From Photobacterium kagoshimensis (GTDB lineage: Bacteria > Pseudomonadota > Gammaproteobacteria > Enterobacterales > Vibrionaceae): a stretch of 64,000 nt of DNA. The notes beneath the pieces are model-generated. The model searched no databases and was not told where the DNA came from. It saw only the letters and a program-made list of their open reading frames with translations. This document shows, in pieces, positions 23,965 to 32,711 of this stretch. The position numbers were made by a program, and so were the translations under genes. Each line of letters begins with the position of its first letter. Positions within the stretch are counted from its first letter, which is position 1. The stretch lies in the NCBI RefSeq assembly GCF_050337045.1, contig NZ_JAKJSO010000016.1:1-64000 (forward strand), written 5' to 3'.

Positions 23965-25218
23965 CTAACGAGGTTGTTCGCTATGCTTTAAATTCTTGAG
24001 AGTCGCCATTACGCTTGCGGCAACACCACCACGCTGAATTTCTTGAGTCATTAAGTGCATGGCTGGCGCTGTATGATGGAAAATGCGTTGATAAGAAGCG
24101 CACAGATAATTCTGCTTATGCTTCTCGCCTTGAATGGGCGTAATACGGTGTTTAGGACAACCGCCATAACACAATGCGTGTACTTCACATTGCTGGCATT
24201 TATCGGTCAATTTGGTCTGTTTGGCTTTGCCAAATCGCAGTTGCTGTTTGCTGGTTGCTAGCGAAGCGATGTTAGTGGTTGCGATATTGCCCAATTTATT
24301 GGCGGGATAAACGTAATGGTCACAAGAATACATGTCGCCATTGGCTTCCAAGATCATGGCTTGACCACACTCTTTGGATTGCACACACACCGAAGCTGGG
24401 TAACCCATCCAAGTGGCGAGAATGCTATCGAACATGCGGACAAACACAGTACCGACATCCTCTTTCACCCACTCATCGAATACATCCGTCATAAACTGGC
24501 CATAGCCTTTAGCAGGCACAGAAAAGTGGGCTAATTTTGCTTCTGAATTTAGGGTGTAATGGCCGCTGGCCGCGCTCTGACAGCTAGGCTCAACTTCAAC
24601 AATGGGAATAAATTGCATGAACTGTGCGCCTAATTGTTTTAGCGCGAGATAGGTTTCTTTACCACGGTGCCAGTTCTTATCGTTAATCACCGTGAGGGTA
24701 TTGAACTCAACCTGATACTCTTTGAGTAAATCAATCGCTTGCTTAACACGAGCAAAGGTTGGTTTTCCATTTACCGAAATACGATACTGATCGTGTACTT
24801 CCGCTACACCATCAATCGATACCCCAATCAAAAAATTGTGCTGCTTAAAAAATGCCGCCCATTGGCGATTTATTGCTATCGCATTGGTCTGAAAACTGTT
24901 GGTAATGGTTTTGCCGTTGGCATATTGCGCTTGGTATTTCACAACCGATTCATAGAATGCCAACCCCGCCAGTGTTGGCTCACCACCTTGCCACGCAAAG
25001 TCGATGGTATCGGCATCTTGAGATCGAATGTAATCACGCACATACCGCTTTAGCATCCCATCCGACATACGGTCAGATGACATGCCCGCAGGCGTAACCT
25101 CACCACCATCGAGCATGGTTTCTTTTTCTAGATAGAAGCAATAGTCACACTTTAAGTTACAACGATAACTCGCAGGCTTTGCCATCATATGAAAACGGGC
25201 GTTCTGTGTTTGCTTCAT
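23965..25218 (-). CDS. Anaerobic sulfatase-maturating enzyme (radical SAM)
   Basis: 417 aa, cytoplasmic. The radical SAM cluster motif CNLKCDYCFYL is at Cys20, Cys24 and Cys27. C-terminal SPASM/auxiliary cluster cysteines follow (ECGQAMILEANGDMYSCDHY, then CQQCEVHALCYGGCPKHR). Family members (AslB, anSME) oxidise the Cys or Ser of C/S-x-P/A-x-R to formylglycine before export, independent of oxygen. It is the first gene of the anSME-sulfatase pair and can serve both sulfatases of the locus. The upstream region has AgaR-like and CRP-like sites. Confidence 0.93.
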   Translation of the reverse strand: MKQTQNARFHMMAKPASYRCNLKCDYCFYLEKETMLDGGEVTPAGMSSDRMSDGMLKRYVRDYIRSQDADTIDFAWQGGEPTLAGLAFYESVVKYQAQYANGKTITNSFQTNAIAINRQWAAFFKQHNFLIGVSIDGVAEVHDQYRISVNGKPTFARVKQAIDLLKEYQVEFNTLTVINDKNWHRGKETYLALKQLGAQFMQFIPIVEVEPSCQSAASGHYTLNSEAKLAHFSVPAKGYGQFMTDVFDEWVKEDVGTVFVRMFDSILATWMGYPASVCVQSKECGQAMILEANGDMYSCDHYVYPANKLGNIATTNIASLATSKQQLRFGKAKQTKLTDKCQQCEVHALCYGGCPKHRITPIQGEKHKQNYLCASYQRIFHHTAPAMHLMTQEIQRGGVAASVMATLKNLKHSEQPR

Positions 25219-25540
25219 CGTAATTCCATTTCTCGAATCGAAGGAGTTTGAAAATACTACGAAAGAAATCGTAAGAATAAAATGACAAAAGTCACAATAA
25301 ACACTATTTCAAAAGCAACTGAAAGAAAGAGAAAAGCTAAAGATCGATATCAATCGAAAATGAAAGAAGTAAAGCGAAGGAAGTGAAAGACGTATGAAGC
25401 ACTATTGGGGGTGTTGTAATGGAGTAGTGGTAGGACGGAGAAAGTTTTGGAATAGGGCTTAATGTTGGACACAAATGAATTAGCCAAATGTTAGTTATAT
25501 CGAAGATCATTTGATTGTGCTTCATCTACAACTAAACTAC
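25219..25540 (-). promoter_or_regulatory. Regulatory region of the maturase-sulfatase operon
   Basis: The 376-base gap before the maturase gene is rich in GAAAG on the plus strand (CTTTC on the coding strand). Clusters lie at 25311-25331 and 25356-25389 and resemble AgaR-type operators. A CRP-like site reads AATGA-N6-TCACA at 25281-25296 and a perfect TACGA-N6-TCGTA palindrome lies near 25258-25273. No coding sequence is evident. Confidence 0.5.
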
Positions 25541-25572
25541 AACTAAAGGCCATACAAACTGATGTATGGCCT
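25541..25572 (-). terminator. Terminator of the GIY-YIG gene pair
   Basis: AGGCCATACA and TGTATGGCCT form a perfect 10-bp stem around AACTGA, with a short T-rich tail on the minus strand. It lies 23 bases after the stop at 25595. Confidence 0.7.
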
Positions 25573-25594
25573 GATAGATAATATCAGTAATAGG

Positions 25595-26827
25595 TTATGC
25601 TATTTCACTCAACTCGAACTGACCATCATACTCATCCATAGCTTTTAGTGCGTCTTCAGCTGAAATATGGAAGAACTCTTTTCTGCCGTTAACTAAATTC
25701 ACTCTTTGATCAGAAAATTTTCTGTGCAAAAATTTTTCAAATTTAGGAGCATCCTCAGTAAATGCAAATGCATGTACATCAAATAGTTCAGGCACTGAAG
25801 CATCGCCCAATTCTTTAACGCGATCGTTCGGATCTGCACGTCTAGTCATGCCAATTTTGATCATACCTTCCCCGAAAGACATCTTGTTTGTAATAACGTA
25901 AACGTAGCCAGCACGAGTTTGCTGAGCAAGAGAAATAGCTCGTTTCTCTTTATCTCGTAGTTTTTCAAGTTCTTGTTTGTGGAGTTCGAAGAGTGCCTTT
26001 TGCTCTTCAGAGCTAGACTCAAGTTTGCTGAGTTCTTCAGCGACTAAGCGCTCCATAACTTCACGATCTTTTTCAGCTTTTTCAGCGGCCGCTTTAATCC
26101 TCTTTTCTTCGCGTTCAGCTTCTCTTTCTATCTGTTTCTCTTCTCTCTCTTCTTCCTTAAGATCTTGCTTCAATTGTTCGTGTTCATAACCTAATCGCAG
26201 TTCTTTTATCTTAAGCTGTAAGTACTCATTTTGTAGTTTAGTTTTGACAAGATTGCCCGATGCATTTATCTCATCAAATGCCCTTTGAGCACGGTCAATC
26301 AAGCGATTAACGTTGTTCCAATCTACGATTGCTGAAGCAGCTTTGAACTCATTATCGAGGCAGCGTATACGAAGTTTTACTTCTCTATTAAGTAGTTTTT
26401 TAGCTTCTGACTTTTTGCCATTGACGGTTATGTCACTATCCATTAAACAAATGCAGGCTTTTTTATCCTTAACGAAGCTCTTAATTTTGAGTTTCGTAGC
26501 TTCTAACTGCGCGCATATATCATCGAGATTTCGGGTTGAGGTTAGTTGACTATAAGAAACTGAGTCGCATGTACCAACGCCTAAGTAGTATTGAGAAAGG
26601 CGTAGTTCCTGATCCTTCAACTGTGCCAATTCTGTTTTATAGAGCTCTTGAAGTTCTTTGTATTCAGTTTCTACAACTAAGAGTTCATTCTCTTTATTTG
26701 TGGCAGGCGCATAAATCCTCTCAATTTCTGCCTCTTTAGATTGAAGTCCAGAAATGTTTGATCGAACTCGAAGTAAGAGGCCTATCGATACAGTCACTAA
26801 ACCTACCAATATACAAGTAATTAGCAT
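25595..26827 (-). CDS. Membrane-anchored DUF4041/GIY-YIG (Mug113) nuclease, SNIPE-like, gene B
   Basis: 410 aa. Residues 2-20 form a membrane anchor, followed by a coiled coil (about 25-75). A DUF4041-like region (about 80-225) includes DSDITVNGKKSEAKKLLNRE and VDWNNVNRLIDRAQRAFDEI. Then comes a very charged coiled coil (225-300) and a C-terminal T5orf172/Mug113 GIY-YIG domain. In it I see GYVYVI (307-312, the GIY half), IKIGMT (323-328, the YIG half), Arg336, Glu364 in KFEKFLHRKF and Asn380, the usual catalytic set. This is the architecture reported for SNIPE, a membrane-bound nuclease that cuts phage DNA during injection. The gene is 12 bases behind its paralogue; no ribosomal frameshift or defect is seen. 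Confidence 0.85.
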   Translation of the reverse strand: MLITCILVGLVTVSIGLLLRVRSNISGLQSKEAEIERIYAPATNKENELLVVETEYKELQELYKTELAQLKDQELRLSQYYLGVGTCDSVSYSQLTSTRNLDDICAQLEATKLKIKSFVKDKKACICLMDSDITVNGKKSEAKKLLNREVKLRIRCLDNEFKAASAIVDWNNVNRLIDRAQRAFDEINASGNLVKTKLQNEYLQLKIKELRLGYEHEQLKQDLKEEEREEKQIEREAEREEKRIKAAAEKAEKDREVMERLVAEELSKLESSSEEQKALFELHKQELEKLRDKEKRAISLAQQTRAGYVYVITNKMSFGEGMIKIGMTRRADPNDRVKELGDASVPELFDVHAFAFTEDAPKFEKFLHRKFSDQRVNLVNGRKEFFHISAEDALKAMDEYDGQFELSEIA

Positions 26828-26839
26828 GTTATCTTCCTC

Positions 26840-28189
26840 TTAAATTGATAGTGGTAGTTGGCTGGAGGTATTAGAGACTTTAACAGTATTCAGTTTAAGT
26901 GACTCTCGGATAAGTAAGCTTTCACGGTATTCCTTTGCTTCAATATCAAAGTACCAATCAGCTTCAATGCCCATATCCAACATCGCTTCCTCAACTTGCT
27001 TAGGAGAAACCTTGAAGAATTCTTTCCGATGGTTTTCAGTATTAACTCTGGAGTCGTTAAATCGGCGGTGAAGCTCTTTCTCAATTTTAGGGGCATCATT
27101 GACGAAAGTGAGAGTATGGACGTCAAATTTGAACGGTACACTAGCATCACCTAATTCAGATACTCTATCCATTGGTTCAAGTCTTCTGGTCATACCGATC
27201 TTAACAACGCCTTCACCAAAGCTACCAATATTTGAAATTACATAAATATAACCAGCTCTAGTGAGCTGCGCTTGAGAAGTAGCTCGTTCGAATTTTGATT
27301 CAAGCTTCTCTATTTCTTTTTGCATATCTGCAATTTTTTGCTCCATGTCAAGCGCGCTCGCACCGTGAAGTTGTTTAGCAACCTTCTGAGCTTTAACGAG
27401 ATCAGACTTACGATAGTAGATATCATCTTCTAGGTCGTCGGAATCACCACCAGATTGCTTAGCTTGCTCTCTTAATAATGCTTGTTGTGCTTTCTTCTCT
27501 TTCTTCAAACCCTCTTTTTGGAGGAGTTCTGAATGCCAAACAGAGAGCTCTTCTTCTTTGAGGCGAACATATTCATATGAAATAGTAACATTAGCAGTTT
27601 CACCAAGTTTCTCTAGTTGCTGCTCTAAGCGACTTAACTTATTGAGTGCAGTGTCATAGCTAGAATGTCGCATCTTTTTTCGAATCATATCGAATTCAGC
27701 ATTGAATGCTCTAAGAAGGAGACTTTGATACGAAGCAACCATTTGAGCCCCCTTACTAGCACTACCAAACCACTTCCAATTTGAATACGCGGTAGTGGCC
27801 TTTCCACTTTTAATAACTAGATATTGACGTTCTAAGCAATCAGCAATTCTTTCTTTGAGGGACTCACTATCGTCGAACTTGTAGGTAGGGGGAAGTAGAC
27901 CGACATCAATGTATTTGAGTTGTTCTCGGCTGCTTGAAAGATCCTTTTTCATATTGGCGTATATAGGCTTACCATCACTGAGTCTTAAAACTACTTCATC
28001 TATGGATGTTTGTAAGTCTGTCAGGATTTCATCAATAGGTTTTTCTGACAGTAAATTCTCTTTTCTGATGATTTCGGCCAGTAATTTTTTTCTTTTGTTT
28101 AATGCTAAAAAAAATGTCATCAGCACAAAGATAAGCACAAAAGACAATGCTAGCCATAAAGTCTGAAATGGTTCGATACTTTCAGGCAT
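26840..28189 (-). CDS. Membrane-anchored DUF4041-like/GIY-YIG (Mug113) nuclease, SNIPE-like, gene A
   Basis: 449 aa, first gene of the pair. Residues 11-30 form a membrane segment after a short periplasmic-type N-terminus. The middle (about 95-225) aligns by pattern with the DUF4041 region of the second gene (FGSASKGAQMVASYQSLLLR, then AFNAEFDMI), but lacks its T-V-N-G-K motif. A linker with an acidic patch (GGDSDDLEDD) and a coiled coil lead to the nuclease domain: GYIYVI (313-318), VKIGMT (329-334), Arg342, Glu370 and the N-x-R-K-E-F-F ending. That domain is very close to the one in the downstream gene, so the pair arose by duplication. A complex or division of labour is inference. Confidence 0.83.
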   Translation of the reverse strand: MPESIEPFQTLWLALSFVLIFVLMTFFLALNKRKKLLAEIIRKENLLSEKPIDEILTDLQTSIDEVVLRLSDGKPIYANMKKDLSSSREQLKYIDVGLLPPTYKFDDSESLKERIADCLERQYLVIKSGKATTAYSNWKWFGSASKGAQMVASYQSLLLRAFNAEFDMIRKKMRHSSYDTALNKLSRLEQQLEKLGETANVTISYEYVRLKEEELSVWHSELLQKEGLKKEKKAQQALLREQAKQSGGDSDDLEDDIYYRKSDLVKAQKVAKQLHGASALDMEQKIADMQKEIEKLESKFERATSQAQLTRAGYIYVISNIGSFGEGVVKIGMTRRLEPMDRVSELGDASVPFKFDVHTLTFVNDAPKIEKELHRRFNDSRVNTENHRKEFFKVSPKQVEEAMLDMGIEADWYFDIEAKEYRESLLIRESLKLNTVKVSNTSSQLPLSI

Positions 28190-28641
28190 GCGCCCCCCTT
28201 GGGTTAATTTTAAAGATTCAGAGTGTTAATTATGTATGTAAGGCTGATATGATACAGCTCTTTCTGGTTTAATATCCAACCTAGCACGCGCCGATTAGGC
28301 TATTTTTTTAAGTTGAACAAGTTTAATTAAAGGTGTTGTCGATTGCAGGCTAAAGAGCGGCGTGTCTTCTGGCTACTTTAAATGAGATGAACAATGGCAT
28401 TGTTGTCTAAATAGGTTGAACCTTTTTAGTTCCTTCGAACTAGCCTCATACTCTTGTTAGATTGCCGATAAATACCGGAGGGGCAAGCAGGAACTGAAAT
28501 AATACGTGTATTTTTTTATACTGAATACTAACCTACCTGAACACATTTTGGTGCAAAGGTCGTTTAATGCCCCCATAGACGACACCAACAGAGGTTTATC
28601 TTTATACCTTGCCTTTGATTTTCATCCTATTACAGTACTCG
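28190..28641. other. Non-coding region upstream of the nuclease pair
   Basis: About 450 bases without a supportable gene. It should contain the promoter of the nuclease pair (transcribed leftward). I could not assign clear boxes, nor did I find inverted repeats or a duplicated target that would mark an insertion boundary. Confidence 0.5.
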
Positions 28642-28671
28642 AAAAAAAAGCTGAGCCATCACAGCTCAGCT
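28642..28671 (-). terminator. Terminator of the large PTS/uronate operon
   Basis: AGCTGAGC and GCTCAGCT pair around CATCACA and, read on the minus strand, run into eight U. It ends the operon whose last gene is the GH105 hydrolase, and separates it from the nuclease pair. Confidence 0.85.
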
Positions 28672-28721
28672 TTCCACATAACAATTACCCGTTAACTCTG
28701 CGAATTAATGACTGTTGCTAT

Positions 28722-29771
28722 TCACTCAGCAAGCTTTGCAACTTCTGTCGCCGCTAACATAAACGCACCTGCACCGTAATCGATATTATGCTCGAATTTC
28801 ACATCTCGCGGATTAAAGGCTGGGAGTTGTACCCAGCCCATCATACCGTTGTCGTGAATACAGCCCTGCAAAGCGGCCCATGCTTTTTCAACCACTGGAA
28901 GGTAAGTATCACGATCAAGTTGCTCGGTATTAATCCCCCATGCTAAGCCATAACAAAACAGCGCAGTGGCACTGCTTTCAGGTGCTGGGAAACTTTCAGG
29001 GTCGAGCAAACTGGTTCGCCAAAAACCATCTGCTTGCTGGTATTTCACTACCTCTGCCGCAAGGTTATTAAATAACTCAAGGTAGCGACCACGTTCGCTA
29101 TAGTCTTCTGGCATACGTGCCAATAAGCGCGGTACAGAGGCTAATACCCAGCCGATACCGCGGCTCCAGAACACTTTATTGCCATTTGCTTCGCGCAGTT
29201 CATTGCCACTACCATCTGGAATGTAGCGGTGATCGCGATAAAACAAACCTGTTTCTGGATCGAATAGGTGATCAACTGAATCCCAGTAGGCGGTGTTCAT
29301 GTAATCAAGGTATTTATTGTCACCAGTTTGCTGCGACAAGGCGGCAAAGGCTGGCGGCGCCATAAATAATGAATCACACCACCACCAATCTTTACGCCCG
29401 AGCTCTGGGGTCTCCACCATCAGCTCCAACGCTTTGATCGTTGGCTCAAGGGCTTCAGCTTGATTCACCACAGGGTAAACATCAAGGTATGCCTGACAGC
29501 AGATGTGGTCATCCGCAAAGCGCGCATTGGGGCCCGCACGAAAACCTGTGTGCAACGCGTAATTCATCACACCATCGAGGTATTCTGAGTCATCGGTTGC
29601 TAGCCATGCTGCCGAGGTACAAGACCAAAATACACCTCGTTCCCAATCGGTATCTTTAATAAAACGGGTTTTGCCACTACGACGGATCACGCTGCGCGTT
29701 TGATTGGCCGCTTGGTAGCGATATACCCGCTTCATGGTATCGAGAATGGCTTGTTTAGTGCCTAACGTCAT
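28722..29771 (-). CDS. GH105 family unsaturated uronyl hydrolase
   Basis: 349 aa, no signal peptide, so cytoplasmic. It has alpha/alpha-barrel motifs of YteR-type hydrolases: RFADDHICCQAYLDVYPV near residue 83, KDWWWCDSLFMAPPAFAAL with the catalytic Asp near residue 130, VFWSRGIGWVLASVPRLL near residue 205 and SSATALFCYGLAWGIN. These enzymes hydrate the 4,5-double bond left by a polysaccharide lyase and release 4-deoxy-5-keto-uronate, which feeds the KduI enzyme encoded two genes upstream. It ends a long minus-strand operon. Confidence 0.9.
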   Translation of the reverse strand: MTLGTKQAILDTMKRVYRYQAANQTRSVIRRSGKTRFIKDTDWERGVFWSCTSAAWLATDDSEYLDGVMNYALHTGFRAGPNARFADDHICCQAYLDVYPVVNQAEALEPTIKALELMVETPELGRKDWWWCDSLFMAPPAFAALSQQTGDNKYLDYMNTAYWDSVDHLFDPETGLFYRDHRYIPDGSGNELREANGNKVFWSRGIGWVLASVPRLLARMPEDYSERGRYLELFNNLAAEVVKYQQADGFWRTSLLDPESFPAPESSATALFCYGLAWGINTEQLDRDTYLPVVEKAWAALQGCIHDNGMMGWVQLPAFNPRDVKFEHNIDYGAGAFMLAATEVAKLAE

Positions 29772-29813
29772 CTTGCTTCTCCCTTTTCCCTTTTCTTTCG
29801 CATACGTGCTTGC

Positions 29814-30569
29814 TTAACGCGCCAACCAACCACCATCAACTGCAATGGTGTAGCCGTTGACGTAATCGCTCGCAGAAGAGGCAAGGAATACCGCTGGGCC
29901 TTCTAAGTCTGCTGGCAAGCCCCAACGATTCGCAGGAATACGCTCTAAAATTGCTGCATTACGCGCTTCATCCGCACGCAGAGCCGCCGTGTTGTCGGTT
30001 GCCATGTAGCCCGGCGCAATCGCATTCACGTTAATGTTGTGCTCGGCAAGTTCCGTTGCCAAGGCGCGGGTTAAGCCCATCACCGCTGACTTACTCGCGG
30101 TGTAAGAAGGTACGCGGATACCGCCTTGGTAAGACAGCATTGAAGCGATATTGATGATCTTGCCGCCATTGCCCTGTTTAACAAATTGCTTGGCAACAGA
30201 TTGTGATAAGAAGAACAAGGTTTTCTGGTTAATGTTGATCACATCATCCCAGTCTGATTCTGAGAATTTCAGCAGATCTTCACGGCGAATGATGCCTGCG
30301 TTGTTGATCAAAATATCAACCTGCCCCATCACCTCAACCGCTTCCGCAACAATGGCTTCAAGCTTATCTTGTTCCATTAGGTTGGCCGTAATGTAGTGGA
30401 ACTTACGACCCAGCGCTTCCACTTGTTGTTGGGTCTCAGGGGCTGCTTGGTGGCCAATCCCTACAATATTTGCGCCCGCTTTCGCCAGCCCTAACGCCAT
30501 ACCCTGACCAAGGCCCGTATTACAGCCAGTAACGATGGCAACTTTGCCTGAAAGATCAAACATGTTCAT
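29814..30569 (-). CDS. kduD: 2-dehydro-3-deoxy-D-gluconate 5-dehydrogenase
   Basis: 251 aa short-chain dehydrogenase. The cofactor loop TGCNTGLGQGMALGLAKAGA, NNAG motif (ILINNAGIIRR), catalytic Ser in NIASMLSYQGG and YTASKSAVMGL (YxxxK) are clear, and the end YVNGYTIAVDGGWLAR is typical of KduD. It reduces 3-deoxy-D-glycero-2,5-hexodiulosonate to KDG with NAD(P)H. It sits between kduI and the GH105 gene in the same operon. Confidence 0.94.
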   Translation of the reverse strand: MNMFDLSGKVAIVTGCNTGLGQGMALGLAKAGANIVGIGHQAAPETQQQVEALGRKFHYITANLMEQDKLEAIVAEAVEVMGQVDILINNAGIIRREDLLKFSESDWDDVININQKTLFFLSQSVAKQFVKQGNGGKIINIASMLSYQGGIRVPSYTASKSAVMGLTRALATELAEHNINVNAIAPGYMATDNTAALRADEARNAAILERIPANRWGLPADLEGPAVFLASSASDYVNGYTIAVDGGWLAR

Positions 30570-30651
30570 TTGGAATTCCTAATTTAGCTGGGCGGTATAG
30601 CAAGCAATGAAAAGCTAATGCTATTCGCTATACCGCAAATTGAGAGAGGTG

Positions 30652-31482
30652 TTACTTCAGATCGCTCATTGCGACGTGGTCCATGTCATGGAAGGTTTGG
30701 TTCTCTCCCACCATGCTCCAAATAAAGGTGTAAGCCGCGGTGCCAACGCCTGAGTGAATAGACCAGCTAGGGCTGATCACCGCTTGTTCGTTACGCATCA
30801 CAATATGGCGGGTTTCTTGTGGCTCACCCATGTAATGGAAAACGATATTGTCGTCTTTCATGTTGAAGTACAGGTACACTTCCATACGGCGTTCGTGGGT
30901 ATGGCACGGCATGGTATTCCAAAGGCTACCCGGTGCTAGCTCTGTCAACCCCATTAGTAGCTGGCAAGTTGGTAGAACCGCAGGGTGAAGGTACTTGTTG
31001 ATGGTACGAACGTTACAGTTTTCTTGGCTACCTAGGGTTTCTGGCGAGGCATCTTCACGGGTAATTTTGCGGGTTGGGTACGTCATGTGGGCTGGCGCGC
31101 TGTTCACGTAGAAACGAGCAGGCTGCTGAGCCGAGACACTTTCAAATTTAACTTCTTTAGCCCCTTTACCCACATAAATGGCTTCACGCGTGCCAATCTC
31201 ATAGGTTTTGCCATCAACAATGACTAAGCCTGGCTCACCGATATTGATCGCACCCAGTTCGCGACGCTCTAGGAAGTAATCAACACCGATTTCTTTACCG
31301 CCCTCAAGCATTAATGCTTCATCAGTCGGTACGGCACCGCCAACAATAATGCGGTCAATGTGGCTATAAGTTAGGTTCAGTTGACCTTCTTGAAACATAT
31401 TTTCGATCAGGAACTGCTCACGAAGCCCTGCTGTGTCGAGTTGTTTAGCGTGTTCGCTATGAATTGGTTGACGAATTTCCAT
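30652..31482 (-). CDS. kduI: 5-keto-4-deoxyuronate isomerase
   Basis: 276 aa from the ATG at 31482, which has AGAGG six bases upstream and gives the usual N-terminus MEIRQPIHSEHAKQLDTAGL; the ATG at 31500 would add six residues. A cupin with the zinc ligands in MPCHTHERRMEVYLYF (two His and a Glu) and SIHSGVGTAAYTFIWSM. It isomerises 5-keto-4-deoxyuronate released by the unsaturated uronyl hydrolase. Confidence 0.96.
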   Translation of the reverse strand: MEIRQPIHSEHAKQLDTAGLREQFLIENMFQEGQLNLTYSHIDRIIVGGAVPTDEALMLEGGKEIGVDYFLERRELGAINIGEPGLVIVDGKTYEIGTREAIYVGKGAKEVKFESVSAQQPARFYVNSAPAHMTYPTRKITREDASPETLGSQENCNVRTINKYLHPAVLPTCQLLMGLTELAPGSLWNTMPCHTHERRMEVYLYFNMKDDNIVFHYMGEPQETRHIVMRNEQAVISPSWSIHSGVGTAAYTFIWSMVGENQTFHDMDHVAMSDLK

Positions 31483-31539
31483 GTTAAACCTCTTATTCAT
31501 TTGTTTGGCAAGGTACGCGACGTTATGTCGTCGTGGCTG

Positions 31540-32709
31540 TTAGTGACCGCTTTTCATCGCAGCGGCTTGGTAGGCCCATTCACCTTTTAGTAAGGTCCCT
31601 TGCACGTGTAATGCTTCATTCATAACAATCAGGCTGGCATCCATGCCTTCGGCAATACTGCCAAGGCGATGGGCAAGCCCAAGATAATTGGCAGGAACAT
31701 ACGATGCCATTTGCACCGCTTCCCATTCAGGTACATGGCTGCTGAACACCATGTTTCGCAGCGCTTGATCTAAGCTACAAGTGCTACCTGCAAGCGAACC
31801 ACACTTAGTGCGCGCAGCGCCATCAGTGACGGTAATGGTTTGTGCGCCAAGTAAGTATTCACCATCGGCTAAGCCACCCGCACGCATACAATCTGTGATT
31901 AGGGCAATGCCTTGATAGCCTTTCATTCGGTAGGCGAGTTGCATCATGACTGGGTTAACGTGAATACCATCGGCTATGAGTTCTGCCAGCATGTCGTGGT
32001 AAAGCACCGCGCCACAGCAGCCAGGTTCGCGGTGATGTAGCCCTCGCATACCGTTGAAAAGATGGACCCCACAATCGGCGCCACGGTGATAAGCTTCTGT
32101 GACTTGATCAAAGGTGGCATCGGTGTGTGCAACCGACGATTTGATTTCACGCTCGGCCAGCCAACTGATCGCTTCCATTGCCCCTTTCGCTTCTGGTGCA
32201 ACCGCCACACGGAGTAGCGACTCCCCCGCACTTTGATGAAGCTGTTCAAGCTCAGCCAATGATGGCAATTTTAAATACGCCGTTGGGTGCGATCCACGAT
32301 GAGGCTCGGTGAAATACGGACCCTCTAAAAAACTCCCCAATAGTTCCGCACCTTGGTGCTGCACTGTTGAAGTGAAACTGCGAACCTGCTCTAAAGCATT
32401 TAGAATATCGGTCCAAGGCGCTGTCACTGTGGTGCCAACCCAAGCAACAACCCCTGTTTGAGGTAAGGCATTGGCGATGGTTTGCAGTGCGTTATCTGTT
32501 GCATCCATCACATCGGCGCCGTCACGGCCATGAATATGAATATCCACAAAGCCCGGCATTAAAGATTGCCCTTCAAGGCGAATAACAGGGCAGTCTGTTG
32601 GAATATCCGTCGTGAGTGCTGCAATCTTTCCATCTGCAACAATAACGAGGGTATCTGTGGCTATCCCTTGTGGTGTAAACACCCGATCGGCGTGTAAAGC
32701 GTATCGCAT
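31540..32709 (-). CDS. agaA: N-acetylhexosamine-6-phosphate deacetylase (AgaA/NagA family)
   Basis: 389 aa amidohydrolase. Metal-binding FVDIHIHGRDGADV near residue 54, the Glu in GSFLEGPYF, SSVAHTDATFDQV, GVHLFNGMRGLHHREPG and the catalytic Asp in LITDCMRAGG match the NagA/AgaA family. Position between kduI and the Aga-type PTS genes favours N-acetylgalactosamine-6-phosphate as substrate (AgaA) over the GlcNAc form; sequence alone does not decide. Its stop is followed by kduI and its start is 2 bases from the EIIA gene. Confidence 0.9.
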   Translation of the reverse strand: MRYALHADRVFTPQGIATDTLVIVADGKIAALTTDIPTDCPVIRLEGQSLMPGFVDIHIHGRDGADVMDATDNALQTIANALPQTGVVAWVGTTVTAPWTDILNALEQVRSFTSTVQHQGAELLGSFLEGPYFTEPHRGSHPTAYLKLPSLAELEQLHQSAGESLLRVAVAPEAKGAMEAISWLAEREIKSSVAHTDATFDQVTEAYHRGADCGVHLFNGMRGLHHREPGCCGAVLYHDMLAELIADGIHVNPVMMQLAYRMKGYQGIALITDCMRAGGLADGEYLLGAQTITVTDGAARTKCGSLAGSTCSLDQALRNMVFSSHVPEWEAVQMASYVPANYLGLAHRLGSIAEGMDASLIVMNEALHVQGTLLKGEWAYQAAAMKSGH

Positions 32710-32711
32710 GG

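Noticed and set aside
25977..26189. Plus-strand Ser-rich frame inside the nuclease gene
   Set aside because: It is the complement of the Glu/Lys-rich coiled coil on the minus strand.
25595..28189. Homing endonuclease or intron-type GIY-YIG
   Set aside because: The genes have membrane anchors, coiled coils and DUF4041-like regions, stand as an intergenic pair and do not interrupt a gene; no intron structure was seen.
28506..28757. Plus-strand 83-codon frame upstream of the nuclease pair
   Set aside because: It overlaps the operon terminator and the end of the GH105 gene; no sign of selection visible.
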